A stretch of 64,000 nt of DNA from NCBI GenBank assembly GCA_002027195.1, contig MWJO01000029.1, forward strand, positions 1 through 64,000. The letters run 5' to 3'. Both the position numbers and the translations under genes were made by a program. The notes beneath the pieces were generated by a model. The model searched no databases. It saw only the letters and a program-made list of their open reading frames with translations, and was not told the origin of the DNA. Shown in pieces: positions 25,946 to 35,331 of the stretch; the first letter of the stretch is position 1, and every line of letters begins with the position of its first letter. The DNA is from Streptomyces sp. GKU 895. Its GTDB lineage: Bacteria > Actinomycetota > Actinomycetes > Streptomycetales > Streptomycetaceae.

Positions 25946-26764
25946 TCAATCCCGCCAGGCGCCGAAGTCCTCCAGGAGCTGCTGGAGGGGCTCGAAGACG
26001 CCGGGGGTGGCGGCGATCGCCAGATGGTGTGCGGGGCGTTCTCCGGGGCGTCCACCGGTCAGGGCGCCCGCCTCCCGGGCGATCAGGTCGCCCGCGGCGA
26101 GGTCCCAGGGGTGCAGGCCGCGTTCGTAGTAGCCGTCCAGGCGGCCCGCCGCCACGTCGCAGAGGTCGACCGCGGCCGAGCCGCTGCGGCGGATGTCGCG
26201 GAGGAGGGGGATCAGACGCTGGGCCACCTCGGCCTGATGGGTGCGGACCTCCAAGACGTAGTTGAAGCCCGTCGAGACCAGGGCCTGGTCGAGGGGCGGT
26301 GCGGGACGGCAGGCCAGCTCGCGGTCGCCGGACCATGTCGGGCCCGTCGCCCAGGCGCCCTCGCCGCGGACCGCGTGGTACGTCTCGCCCCGCATGGGGG
26401 CGGCCACCACCCCGACGACCGTCTCTCCGTCCTGCTCGGCGGCGATGGAGACCGCCCAAGTGGGCAGGCCGTAGAGGTAGTTGACCGTGCCGTCGAGCGG
26501 GTCGATCACCCAGCGGACGCCGCTCGTGCCCTCGCTGGAGGCGCCCTCCTCGCCCAGGAAGCCGTCGTCCGGGCGGTGCGCGGAGATCAGGTCCGTGATC
26601 AGTTTCTCCGCCGCGATGTCCATCTCCGTGACCACGTCGATGGGGCTCGACTTGGTCTTCGCCACCTCCAGGTCGGCCGGGCGGCCGTCCCGGAGCAGGT
26701 CGCCCGCGCGGCGGGCCGCCTCCTGGGCGAGCTTGAGCAGTTCGGTGTGGAGGGGGTCGGTCAC
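25946..26764 (-). CDS. Inositol monophosphatase family protein
   Basis: 272 residues. Mg-dependent phosphatase of sugar or inositol phosphates. The family motifs are complete: FLGEEG, WVIDPLDGTVNYLYGLP (metal ligands Asp-Pro-Leu-Asp-Gly-Thr) and GLHPWDLAAGDLIAREAG. GTG start at 26764 with AGGA five bases upstream. It follows hemH on the same strand after eight bases, so they are cotranscribed. It may make free inositol for mycothiol and phosphatidylinositol, but the substrate is inference. Confidence 0.9.
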   Translation of the reverse strand: MTDPLHTELLKLAQEAARRAGDLLRDGRPADLEVAKTKSSPIDVVTEMDIAAEKLITDLISAHRPDDGFLGEEGASSEGTSGVRWVIDPLDGTVNYLYGLPTWAVSIAAEQDGETVVGVVAAPMRGETYHAVRGEGAWATGPTWSGDRELACRPAPPLDQALVSTGFNYVLEVRTHQAEVAQRLIPLLRDIRRSGSAAVDLCDVAAGRLDGYYERGLHPWDLAAGDLIAREAGALTGGRPGERPAHHLAIAATPGVFEPLQQLLEDFGAWRD

Positions 26765-26772
26765 GGGGGTCC

Positions 26773-27900
26773 TCACGCGTAGGGGCTGTCGGCGCCGGCG
26801 GCGGCCGGGCGGGGGGCTCGGGCGGGGCAGCAGCCGACCGGGCACAGGTCGTGGCTCGGGCCCAGCGCGCCGAGGGCGCACGGGGTGACCTCCTGGCCGC
26901 GCTCGGTCGCCGCCCGCTCCAGGATCAGGTCCCGGACGGCCGCCGCGAAGCGCGGGTCGGCCCCGACCGTCGCCGAGCGGCGCATCGGCAGGCCCAGCTC
27001 CTCCGCCTTGGCCTTGGCCTCCGTGTCGAGGTCGTAGAGGACCTCCATGTGGTCGGAGACGAAGCCGATGGGGGCGATCACGACGGCGGGGGCACCGGCC
27101 TCGTGGCGCTCCTCCAGGTGGTCGCAGATGTCGGGCTCCAGCCACGGGATGTGCGGGGCTCCGGAGCGGGACTGGTAGACGAGCTGCCAGGGGTGGTCGA
27201 TGCCCGTGCGGTCGCGGACCGCCTCGGCGATCAGGCGGGCGACCTCGAGGTGCTGCTTCACGTACGCGCCGCCCTCGCCGTGGTCCTCGACCGGGCCCGA
27301 GGTGTCCGCCGAGGCGGTCGGGATGGAGTGGGTCGAGAAGGCGAGGTGGGCGCCGTCCCGGACGTCCTCGGGGAGGTCGGCCAGGGACTGCAGGACGCCC
27401 TCGGTCATGGGCTCCAGGAAGCCCTCGTGGTTGTAGTAGTGGCGGAGCTTGTCGACCTTCGGCAGCTCCAGGCCCTCGGCCTCCAGGGCCTCGAGGGAGT
27501 CCGCGAGGTTCTCGCGGTACTGGCGGCAGCCCGAGTACGAGGCGTAGGCGCTGGTGGCGAGGACGAGGATGCGGCGGCGGCCGTCGGCGATCATCTCGCG
27601 CAGGGTGTCCGTGAGGTACGGGGCCCAGTTGCGGTTGCCCCAGTAGACCGGCAGATCCAGGCCGTGGTCGGCGAAGTCCTTGCGCAGGGCGTCGAGGAGG
27701 ACGCGGTTCTGGTCGTTGATGGGGCTCACGCCGCCGAAGAGGAAGTAGTGCTGCCCGACTTCCTTCAGGCGTTCCTTGGGGATGCCTCGCCCGCGCGTCA
27801 CGTTCTCCAGGAACGGGACCACGTCGTCCGGGCCCTCGGGGCCGCCGAACGAGAGCAGGAGCAGGGCGTCGTAGGGGGTGGCATCGCGCGCGTCTGGCAT
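26773..27900 (-). CDS. hemH: Ferrochelatase (coproporphyrin III type)
   Basis: 375 residues. Inserts iron into a porphyrin; in actinobacteria the substrate is coproporphyrin III (the enzyme is also called CpfC), followed by oxidative decarboxylation to haem. LLLLSFGGPEGPDDVVPFLENV begins the fold, HLAFSTHSIP holds the catalytic His, and YQSRSGAPHIPWLEPD is the family signature. The C-terminal CALGALGPSHDLCPVGCC provides cysteines for the [2Fe-2S] cluster known in actinobacterial ferrochelatases. Divergent from an MFS gene. Confidence 0.93.
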   Translation of the reverse strand: MPDARDATPYDALLLLSFGGPEGPDDVVPFLENVTRGRGIPKERLKEVGQHYFLFGGVSPINDQNRVLLDALRKDFADHGLDLPVYWGNRNWAPYLTDTLREMIADGRRRILVLATSAYASYSGCRQYRENLADSLEALEAEGLELPKVDKLRHYYNHEGFLEPMTEGVLQSLADLPEDVRDGAHLAFSTHSIPTASADTSGPVEDHGEGGAYVKQHLEVARLIAEAVRDRTGIDHPWQLVYQSRSGAPHIPWLEPDICDHLEERHEAGAPAVVIAPIGFVSDHMEVLYDLDTEAKAKAEELGLPMRRSATVGADPRFAAAVRDLILERAATERGQEVTPCALGALGPSHDLCPVGCCPARAPRPAAAGADSPYA

Positions 27901-28013
27901 GGGTCGATCCTGTCATCCGGTACTGACAGGCGGGAAACGGCGGGGTGACGGGCGGGGTTCCCGGGCCGTCCGAGCGGGTGCATTAGGGTCGCCTTACTCG
28001 TAAGCTGTATCGG

Positions 28014-28047
28014 CCGAGTTCGCGCCTTACTGGGCCGCCGAACTCGG
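28014..28047 (+). other. Inverted repeat in the MFS gene leader
   Basis: CCGAGTTCG (28014-28022) and CGAACTCGG (28039-28047) can pair across a 16-base loop, ending 40 bases before the GTG start. It could be an operator or a leader hairpin. Confidence 0.45.
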
Positions 28048-28087
28048 AGCCGCCGAGCCGCTTCACTTCCCTTGACCGGAGACCCCC

Positions 28088-29332
28088 GTGCCGAGCCCCT
28101 ACCGCGCCCTGTTCGCCGCCCCCGGCTCCAAGGGCTTCTCCGCCGCGGGGTTCCTCGGCCGGATGCCGCTGTCGATGATGGGCATCGGCGTAGTGACCAT
28201 GGTGTCCCAGCTGACCGGGCGCTATGGCCTCGCCGGGGCGCTGTCGGCCACCATGGCGCTCGCCGCGGCGGTGGCGGGGCCGCAGGTGTCGCGGCTGGTC
28301 GACCAGTACGGGCAGCGCCGCGTGCTGCGGCCGGCGACGCTCATCGCGCTCGCCTCGGCCGCCGGGCTGCTGTGCGCCGCGCACTTCGGGTGGGCCGACT
28401 GGACGCTGTACGTCTTCAGCGCGGGCATCGGGTGCGTGCCGAGCGTCGGCGCGATGATCCGCGCGCGGTGGGCCGCCCTGTACCGGGACACCCCGCAGCT
28501 GCACACGGCGTACTCGTTCGAGTCGGTCGTCGACGAGGTGTGCTTCATCTTCGGGCCGATCATCTCCATCGGGCTGTCGACGGCCTGGTTCCCGGAGGCC
28601 GGGCCGCTGCTCGCCGCCTGCTTCCTGGCCGTGGGCGTCTTCTGGCTGACCTCGCAGCGGGCCACCGAGCCCGCGCCGCATCCGCGTGAGCGCCACGGCG
28701 AGGGAGGCGGCAGCGCCCTGCGCTCCCCCGGCCTCCAGGTCCTGGTGGCCACCTTCGTGGCGACCGGGGCGATCTTCGGGGCCGTCGACGTGGTCACCGT
28801 CGCGTTCGCCGACGAGCAGGGGCACAAGGGGGCCGCGAGCATCGTGCTCGCCCTCTACGCGGCGGGATCGTGCGTGGCGGGGCTCGTGTTCGGGCTGTTG
28901 CGCTTCAAGAGAGCCCCGGAACCTCGCTGGCTGCTGGGCATATGCGCGATGGCCGTGAGTATGATCCCCCTCCTACTGGTCGGAAACTTGCCGTTTCTGG
29001 CCGCGGCGCTGTTCGTGGCGGGTCTGTCCATCGCTCCGACGATGATCACGACGATGTCCCTGATCGAACAGCACGTACCACGCGCGCAACTGACCGAGGG
29101 CATGACCTGGATCAGCACCGGGCTCGCGGTCGGGGTCGCGCTCGGCTCCTCCGCGGCCGGCTGGGTCATCGACGCGGCCGGGGCGCAGGCCGGGTACGGG
29201 GTTCCGGCAGTGTCCGGGGCCGTCGCGGTCGCGGTCGGTTTCCTGGGGTACCGCCGGCTCAAGCGGCCGGTTCCGCGTCGGGGAGGCACGGTTGAGCACC
29301 ACAGTGAGCGGCAGGAACGGCACGTGGCATAA
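28088..29332 (+). CDS. Major facilitator superfamily transporter
   Basis: 414 residues with about twelve membrane helices. The loop between helices 2 and 3 carries LVDQYGQRRVLRP, the MFS A-motif. RAQLTEGMTWISTGLAVG near helix 11 is common in drug-proton antiporters of actinobacteria. GTG start with GGAG five bases upstream. The 3' end overlaps the next gene by 41 bases in another frame. Probably an exporter; substrate unknown. Confidence 0.83.
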   Translation: MPSPYRALFAAPGSKGFSAAGFLGRMPLSMMGIGVVTMVSQLTGRYGLAGALSATMALAAAVAGPQVSRLVDQYGQRRVLRPATLIALASAAGLLCAAHFGWADWTLYVFSAGIGCVPSVGAMIRARWAALYRDTPQLHTAYSFESVVDEVCFIFGPIISIGLSTAWFPEAGPLLAACFLAVGVFWLTSQRATEPAPHPRERHGEGGGSALRSPGLQVLVATFVATGAIFGAVDVVTVAFADEQGHKGAASIVLALYAAGSCVAGLVFGLLRFKRAPEPRWLLGICAMAVSMIPLLLVGNLPFLAAALFVAGLSIAPTMITTMSLIEQHVPRAQLTEGMTWISTGLAVGVALGSSAAGWVIDAAGAQAGYGVPAVSGAVAVAVGFLGYRRLKRPVPRRGGTVEHHSERQERHVA

Positions 29333-30611
29333 CTGGGGCGGCAATGTCGCCGCGCGTCCCGCGCGGGAGGTCACTCCGGCCTCCGTGGAGGAGCTGGCGG
29401 ACGCCGTCCGGCAGGCCGCCGAGGACGGGCTGAAGGTCAAGCCCGTCGGCACCGGGCACTCCTTCACGTCCATCGCGGCGACCGACGGTGTGTTGATCCG
29501 CCCTCAACTGTTGAGCGGTATCCGCAACATCGACCGGGACGCCATGACCGTCACGGTCGGGGCGGGCACCCAGCTCAAGAGGCTCAACATGGCGCTCGCG
29601 CGCGAGGGGCTCTCACTGCGGAACATGGGCGACATCATGGAGCAGACCGTCTCCGGCGCCATCAGCACGGGGACGCACGGCACCGGTCGCGAGTCGGGGT
29701 CGATCGCCGCCCAGATCAAGGGACTTGAGCTGGTCACCGCCGACGGCTCGGTGCTCACCTGCTCCGAGAAGGAGAACCCCGAGGTCTTCGCCGCGGCCAG
29801 GATCGGCCTGGGCGCGCTCGGTATCGTCACGGCGATCACGTTCGCGGTGGAGCCGGTCTTCCTGCTCACCGCGCGTGAGGAGCCGATGCCCTTCGACAAG
29901 GTGCTCGCCGACTTCGACGAGCTGTGGGCCGAGAACGAGCACTTCGAGTTCTACTGGTTCCCGCACACCGGCAGCACCAACACCAAGCGCAACAACCGCA
30001 GCGCGGGCCCGGAGAAGCCGGTGCCGCAGTTCCAGGGCTGGATCGAGGACGAGTTCCTCTCCAACGGCGTCTTCCAGGTCGCCCAGTGGGTCGGCCGCGC
30101 GGTGCCCGGCACGATCCCGGCCATCGCCCGGATCTCCAGCAAGGCGCTGTCCGCGCGGACGTACACCGACATCCCCTACAAGGTCTTCACATCACCGCGC
30201 CGGGTGCGGTTCGTGGAGATGGAGTACGCCGTCCCGCGCGCGGCCGCGGTCGAGGTGCTGCGTGAACTGCGGACCATGGTCGACCGTTCCGGGCTGAGGA
30301 TCAGCTTCCCCGTCGAGGTGCGCACCGCGCCCGCCGACGACATCACGCTGTCCACGGCGTCGGGGCGCGACAGCGCGTACATCGCCGTCCACATGGTCAA
30401 GGGCACGCCGTACCAGGCGTACTTCACCGCCGCCGAGCGCATCTTCACCGCGCACGAGGGGCGGCCGCACTGGGGCAAGGTGCACACGCGCGACGCCGAG
30501 TACTTCTCCGGGGTCTATCCGCGCTTCGGCGAGTTCACCGAACTTCGGGATCGGCTTGATCCTGATCGGCGGTTCCAGAACGACTACTTGCGGCGGGTGC
30601 TGGGGTCGTAG
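29292..30611 (+). CDS. FAD-linked sugar-lactone/alditol oxidase
   Basis: 439 residues. An FAD-binding PCMH domain (about 15-180; KPVGTGHSFTSIAATDG, then GTHGTGRESGSIAAQIKGLE) is followed by the D-arabinono-1,4-lactone oxidase domain, ending VYPRFGEFTELRDRLDP. The family oxidises lactones (ascorbate-like synthesis) or alditols with oxygen, making hydrogen peroxide. The start is TTG with GGGGAGG five bases upstream, lying inside the MFS gene; so the two are coupled. Its last 77 bases overlap a convergent gene. Confidence 0.86.
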   Translation: MSTTVSGRNGTWHNWGGNVAARPAREVTPASVEELADAVRQAAEDGLKVKPVGTGHSFTSIAATDGVLIRPQLLSGIRNIDRDAMTVTVGAGTQLKRLNMALAREGLSLRNMGDIMEQTVSGAISTGTHGTGRESGSIAAQIKGLELVTADGSVLTCSEKENPEVFAAARIGLGALGIVTAITFAVEPVFLLTAREEPMPFDKVLADFDELWAENEHFEFYWFPHTGSTNTKRNNRSAGPEKPVPQFQGWIEDEFLSNGVFQVAQWVGRAVPGTIPAIARISSKALSARTYTDIPYKVFTSPRRVRFVEMEYAVPRAAAVEVLRELRTMVDRSGLRISFPVEVRTAPADDITLSTASGRDSAYIAVHMVKGTPYQAYFTAAERIFTAHEGRPHWGKVHTRDAEYFSGVYPRFGEFTELRDRLDPDRRFQNDYLRRVLGS

Positions 30612-31272
30612 TCGCCGACGGCTCGGACGCGCTCGGCGTGGGCGTCGGCGTCCCGCTGCTCTCCTTGGGGCCGGGCGTCGGCGTCGCGCCGGAACCGGGG
30701 GTGGCGCTGCTGGAGGGCGAGGTGTCGTCGGACGGGCTCGGCGAGGGCGTGGAAGTCGTCTCATCGGCGCCGGACTCGCCGGAGCCGGAAGAACCGGAAG
30801 AGCCGGAAGAGTCGCCGGACGACGTGCCCTGGCCGGTGACGGCGTCGGCGACCGTGGTGCCCTTGCCGCCGCTGAAGCTGTTGCCCGACGCCAGTTCACA
30901 GGCGGTGATGCCGGCCATGGTGACCCCGAAGACCAGGGCCGCGGCGACCAGGGGCCGCTTCCAGCTCCCGACCCGCGCGCGGTAGACGGTGCCCGCCGTG
31001 AACTCCCCCGGGCGTGGCGGCCGTTCCGGCTCCGGTGCCCCGGTGGGGCCTGTGACGTACCGGAGTTGTTCGCCGGTGCGTCGGAACAGGTGCTGGAAGA
31101 CGGAGCCCCCGCAGGTGGCGACCACGCTGACGAGGCCGGCACCGAGGATCGTGCCGTACACCCCGAACCAGGAGGCGAGCTTGGCCGCCACCACGGCGGC
31201 GAGCGCGGCGCCCGCCACCTGCGGGACGTTCAGATCGATCCGCTTTTCCCTGACATCGGGCCTTTCACCCAT
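30535..31272 (-). CDS. Membrane protein with Ser/Thr/Pro-rich tail
   Basis: 245 residues. Hydrophobic segments at about 18-55 (NVPQVAGAALAAVVAAKLAS, then GTILGAGLVSVVATCGG) and at about 110-130 (RPLVAAALVFGVTMAGITAC). The last 110 residues are a disordered Ser/Thr/Pro/Gly stretch, probably extracellular. ATG at 31272 after AAGG. The 3' end runs 77 bases into the convergent oxidase gene, and the tail is coded by the antisense of that conserved gene. No named family recognised. Confidence 0.68.
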   Translation of the reverse strand: MGERPDVREKRIDLNVPQVAGAALAAVVAAKLASWFGVYGTILGAGLVSVVATCGGSVFQHLFRRTGEQLRYVTGPTGAPEPERPPRPGEFTAGTVYRARVGSWKRPLVAAALVFGVTMAGITACELASGNSFSGGKGTTVADAVTGQGTSSGDSSGSSGSSGSGESGADETTSTPSPSPSDDTSPSSSATPGSGATPTPGPKESSGTPTPTPSASEPSATTTPAPAASSRSGTADQDQADPEVR

Positions 31273-31744
31273 CCCGGAACCTTGCCCGCCTTTCCCGTAC
31301 TTGATCAACCAACTGCACGACAAAGGGACGTACGAACGAAAACGTTTAGTTCCGTTTCTGGTGATTCCGTGAAGTACGCCACGTTCAAGATCCGCAAATC
31401 CTTGCCAGGGACGGCCAAGTCCGGCCCCTTGCAGGAAGTTGGGCGGCGCGGCAATCCACGCACGTGGTCCAAATGGAGTACTGTTGCGAGCCCTGGGTCC
31501 GGTCTCCCGCCTGGGCGTCCGTGGCCTTCAAGGACCGCCTGGAGGGGGCTAGTTGCACAGGGTGACGGAGTTGGTCACTTAGCGTTGCGAATAGATAACC
31601 GTGCCATAACGGCGATCCAGGGCCCCGGCCCGACACGCCGGGCAACTCGGCAAGGTTGTGGCAGGCTGCACCCGGGCAGGCCACACTCGACTAGCGGAAG
31701 CAGCGACGCACGTGACGTCGGCAGGCACCACCCGGGAGGTCCCC
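31273..31744. other. Divergent promoter region of sepH
   Basis: About 470 bases between the membrane-protein gene and sepH, relatively A+T-rich in 31310-31400 and 31560-31620. It must hold promoters for both genes. A possible extended -10 (GAATAGATAACC) lies near 31588. No further gene is supported. Confidence 0.55.
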
Positions 31745-32792
31745 ATGCCCGAACTGCGTGTCGTGGCCGTCTCGAATGACGGCACACGGCTGGTGCTGAA
31801 GGCTGCGGACAGCACGGAGTACACGCTTCCGATTGACGAGCGTCTGCGCGCCGCCGTACGCGGCGACCGTCCCCGCCTCGGCCAGATCGAGATCGAGGTG
31901 GAGAGCCATCTCCGCCCCCGCGACATTCAGGCACGTATACGCGCCGGTGCGACGGCCGAAGAGGTCGCGCAGATGGCCGGCATCCCCGTCGACCGGGTGC
32001 GCCGCTTCGAGGGCCCCGTGCTCGCGGAGCGCGCCTTCATGGCCGAGCGGGCCCGCAAGACCCCCGTCCGCCGGCCCGGTGAGAACGCCGGACCACAGCT
32101 CGGCGAGGCCGTCCAGGAGCGACTGCTGCTGCGCGGCGCCGACAAGGACACCGTCCAGTGGGACTCCTGGCGCCGCGACGACGGCACCTGGGAGGTCCTG
32201 CTCGTCTATCTGGTCGCGGGCGAACCGCACTCGGCGAGCTGGACCTACGACCCGCCCCGCCGGCTCGTCCAGGCCGTCGACGACGAGGCGCGCTCGCTGA
32301 TCGGTGAGTCCGACGACCTCTCGGCCTCGCCGGAGCCCAGCTTTCCCTTCGTACCGCGCATCGCCCGGCTGCCGCGCGACCGGCCGCTGGACCGTTCCCT
32401 CGACCGGGAACGCCTGGGGCTGCCCGGACCGGCGCCCGAGCCGGTCGAGGAGGAGAGCGCGGGCGAGCGCGATTCGCTGACCAGCCTCCTGGAGGCGGTG
32501 CCGAGCTTCCGGGGTGACCTGGTGGTCCCGGAGCGCCCGTCGGAGACCCCCGCCCCGGTGGAGGAGCCCGCCGACGAACCCGCGGCGGAGGAGCCTCCGG
32601 CGCCCGCGGCCTCGGCCGGTTCCGCCTACGCGGACGTCCTCATGCCCCCGCTCCGTGGGCGCGCACCGCGACCGCCTCGTCGGCGCCACCGACCGCCAGG
32701 CCGAGGCGGACGGCGTCCGCCCGGGCCGCCGGGCGGCGGTCCCGAGCTGGGACGAGATCGTGTTCGGTACGCGGCGGAAGAAGCAGGAGTAG
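31745..32792 (+). CDS. sepH: SepH, FtsZ-regulating cell division protein; frameshift near 32646
   Basis: About 348 residues. The N-terminal DUF3071 domain (PELRVVAVSNDGTRLVLK) includes the helix-turn-helix-like RIRAGATAEEVAQMAG segment. A long variable acidic linker follows, and the short conserved C-terminus VPSWDEIVFGTRRKKQE closes it. SepH binds FtsZ directly and helps assemble sporulation septa in Streptomyces. An extra C in the run at 32645-32649 sends the written frame past the true stop to about 32830. Removing it gives DVLMPRSVGAHRDRLVGAT and a stop at 32792. ATG with GGGAGG five bases upstream. Confidence 0.9.
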
Positions 32793-32808
32793 CGCGTCGT
32801 ACGACGTC

Positions 32809-32844
32809 CATGAGGGCCCGCGTCGGGTGACGCGGGCCCTCATG
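32809..32844. terminator. Bidirectional hairpin between sepH and the sulfurtransferase
   Basis: CATGAGGGCCCGCGTC (32809-32824) is perfectly complementary to GACGCGGGCCCTCATG (32829-32844), with a four-base loop, placed between convergent genes. Confidence 0.88.
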
Positions 32845-32859
32845 CGTACCGTACGGCGG

Positions 32860-33710
32860 CTACTGCGGGTCCGGGCCCACCGCGACCGGCCGCGACGGAT
32901 CCGACGACCACTCCGACCAGGAGCCCACGTACAGCGCGGCCGGGATGCCCGCGACCGCCAGCGCCAGCACCTCGTGCGCCCCGGAGACGCCGGAGCCGCA
33001 GTACACGCCCACGGGGGTGTCGTCCGAGACGCCGAGGGCCTTGAAGCGGGCGTGCAGTTCCTCGGCGGGCAGGAAGCGGCCGTCCGCGGCGACGTTCTCG
33101 GTCGTGGGCGCGGACACGGCGCCCGGGATGTGTCCGCCGACCCGGTCGATGGGCTCCACCTCACCCCGGTACCGCTCCCCCGCGCGGGCGTCGAACAGGA
33201 TCCCGGAACGGGCCAGAGCCGCGGCCCCGTCGGCGTCGAGGAGTTCCACCGTGCCCGGCCGCGGCACGAAGTCGCCCTCCGCCGGAGTCGGCTCGGCCGT
33301 CTCCAACGGGCCCTCCCAGGACGGCAACCCGCCGTCGAGGACCCGCACGTCCGGGTGACCCGTCCAGCGCAGCATCCACCACGCGCGGGCGGCCGCCCAG
33401 CCCTGTCCGCCGTCGTAAACGATCACCGGGGTTCCGGCCGAGACACCCGCCCGGCGCATCGCGGCGCCGAAGTCGGCGACCTCGGGAAGCGGATGCCGGC
33501 CGCGCGCGCCGGGGGCCGCGGCGAGCTCCCGGTCCAGGTCAACGAAGACCGCGCCCGGAACGTGCCCGGCCGCGTACGCGGCACGCCGTCGAAGGGCGGC
33601 TCGCCGGCCGCCTTGGCCACGCTCAGCTGCCAGCGGACGTCGAGGACCACCGGCGGGTTCGATCCGGTCAAGTCGCTCGCGAGTTCGGATGCGGAGATGA
33701 TGGCGTTCAT
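32860..33710 (-). CDS. sseA: Rhodanese-type sulfurtransferase, frameshift near 33587
   Basis: About 283 residues with two rhodanese domains. The first, inactive domain starts ISASELASDLTGSNPPVVLDVRW. The second has the catalytic Cys in VGVYCGSGVSGAHEVLA. The CGSGV loop is typical of 3-mercaptopyruvate sulfurtransferases rather than thiosulfate rhodaneses. One G is missing near 33587 (FDGRAAYAAGHVPGAVFVD when restored). ATG at 33710 preceded by AAGGA. Confidence 0.87.
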
Positions 33711-34006
33711 GGCCACCATCCTTGCGCACGGGGTGGCCGCATCCTCCATGTCCGGCTACTCTGCTCCGCCGGGCAGGCCCGATCACGAGGCGTACGGGAT
33801 CGGGCACATGCTGTACAGCCGATCGACATCCGTCAGCAATCGCGCAGAAAAGGACGGGTCACCGCGCACCGGGCATTCTGCGGGAAGCAGCGGAGAGCAG
33901 CGGCGCGCCCGGAGCGCGCGGCACCACGGGTGGTGCGAGCATCGGCACGGGGTTCCGGAGCATGGTGGCGACACGGCTGCCGCAAGGGGTCGAGGAGAGA
34001 GCGACG

Positions 34007-34783
34007 ATGACCGAGGCACGGGGGTCGGCCGGCCCGAACGGCACACCCTGCTGGGTGAGTCTGATGGTGCACGGGCTGACCACGACCCAGGAGTTCTACG
34101 GCGAGCTGTTCGGCTGGGAGTTCCAACCGGGCCCGCAGCAGCTGGGCCCGTACGTGCGCGCCCTGCTGGACGGTCGTGAAGTGGCGGGAATCGGCCAACT
34201 TCCTCCGGACCGTCATCTGCCCATCGCCTGGACGCCGTACCTGGCCTCGGACGACGTGGACCTGACGGCGGAGACGGTACGGCTGTGCGGTGGCACGGTG
34301 GGCGTGGGTCCGCTGGACGCGGGGGACGCCGGGCGGCTCGCGATCGGCTCCGACCCCTCGGGCGCGGTCTTCGGCGTGTGGCAGGCGGGCGTCCACCGCG
34401 GCACCGGCATCTCCGGCGTCCCCGGCACCCCGGCCTGGCACGAACTGCTCACCTTCGAGACGGCGAGCGTCGCCAAGTTCTACGAAACGGTCTTCGGCTA
34501 CGACGAGGAGCCGATCGTCTCCGCCGACCTCGACCACGTCACCCTCCAGCTCGCCGGCCACCCGGTCGCCGGCATCCACGGCGTCGGCACCTCGCTCCCC
34601 CGCGACCGGGGCCCGCACTGGATGACGTACTTCCAGGTCTCCGACACGGACGCCACCCTGGCCCTCGTCACCGCCCTGGGCGGCCACATCCTCAACCACC
34701 CCCACGACACCCCACACGGCCGCGCGGCCACGGTGTCGGACCCGGAGGGGGCACGGTTCTCGGTGGTGCAGACGACACCCTGA
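34007..34783 (+). CDS. VOC-superfamily (glyoxalase/dioxygenase fold) protein
   Basis: 258 residues in two glyoxalase-like repeats: MVHGLTTTQEFYGELFGWEF and HELLTFETASVAKFYETVFG each begin a beta-alpha-beta-beta-beta unit. Proteins of this shape in Streptomyces are often labelled hydroxylases. Metal ligands are not clear, so activity is uncertain. ATG at 34007 with GGAG upstream; an earlier in-frame ATG at 33962 lacks a good ribosome site. Confidence 0.8.
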   Translation: MTEARGSAGPNGTPCWVSLMVHGLTTTQEFYGELFGWEFQPGPQQLGPYVRALLDGREVAGIGQLPPDRHLPIAWTPYLASDDVDLTAETVRLCGGTVGVGPLDAGDAGRLAIGSDPSGAVFGVWQAGVHRGTGISGVPGTPAWHELLTFETASVAKFYETVFGYDEEPIVSADLDHVTLQLAGHPVAGIHGVGTSLPRDRGPHWMTYFQVSDTDATLALVTALGGHILNHPHDTPHGRAATVSDPEGARFSVVQTTP

Positions 34784-34830
34784 GGGCGGACGATGGTGAC
34801 ATCAGCCGCTCCGCAGCACCTGGAGGAGCG

Positions 34831-35331
34831 ATGCGTCGTCGTACCGCACCGTTGTTGACCTGCCTGCTGGCAGCCCCTGCGCTGGCGCTGGCACCTGTTG
34901 CCGATCCGCGGGTCGGGGACACCGTGAGTCTTACGGGCTTCCGTGACGGGGAGAAGCTTGACGTGACCGTCACCAAGGTCGTAGATCCGGCTCCGGCCGA
35001 GAACTCACTCTTCGGGCCGGGTGAGGGGAAGCATCTGGCGGCCGTCCAATTCCGCATGAAGAACACGGGGACAGTCACGTACACCGACGCACCGGCACTG
35101 GGTGCGGCGGTGGTCGATCAGAAGGACCAGCGCTTCGACGCCTCGCTGATCCAGACCACAACGGCCGGAGCCGAGCTCCCCGGCAGTGTCACTATCCGCC
35201 CCGGTGCCACAGCGGTCGGCTTCCTCACCTTCGAGGTCACGGACGGATCTCGCGTCGTGGCCGTGCAGTACAAGATGGACAGCGGCTTCGCCGACGACGT
35301 GGGCGAATGGGCCGTCCCTAAACCGAGTTGA
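34831..35331 (+). CDS. Secreted DUF4352-type protein
   Basis: 166 residues. Signal peptide (RRRTAPLLTCLLAAPALALA), perhaps a lipoprotein-like leader without a clear lipobox. The mature part has the DUF4352 immunoglobulin-like pattern: VGDTVSLTGF, LAAVQFRMKNTGTVTY, ATAVGFLTFEV. Such domains are exported and mostly of unknown role. ATG after GGAGGA. Its last 14 bases overlap tdk, which runs the other way. Confidence 0.8.
   Translation: MRRRTAPLLTCLLAAPALALAPVADPRVGDTVSLTGFRDGEKLDVTVTKVVDPAPAENSLFGPGEGKHLAAVQFRMKNTGTVTYTDAPALGAAVVDQKDQRFDASLIQTTTAGAELPGSVTIRPGATAVGFLTFEVTDGSRVVAVQYKMDSGFADDVGEWAVPKPS

Noticed and set aside
27984..28010. A possible iron box between hemH and the MFS gene
   Set aside because: TTAGGGTCGCCTTACTC matches the consensus too poorly to support DmdR1 binding.
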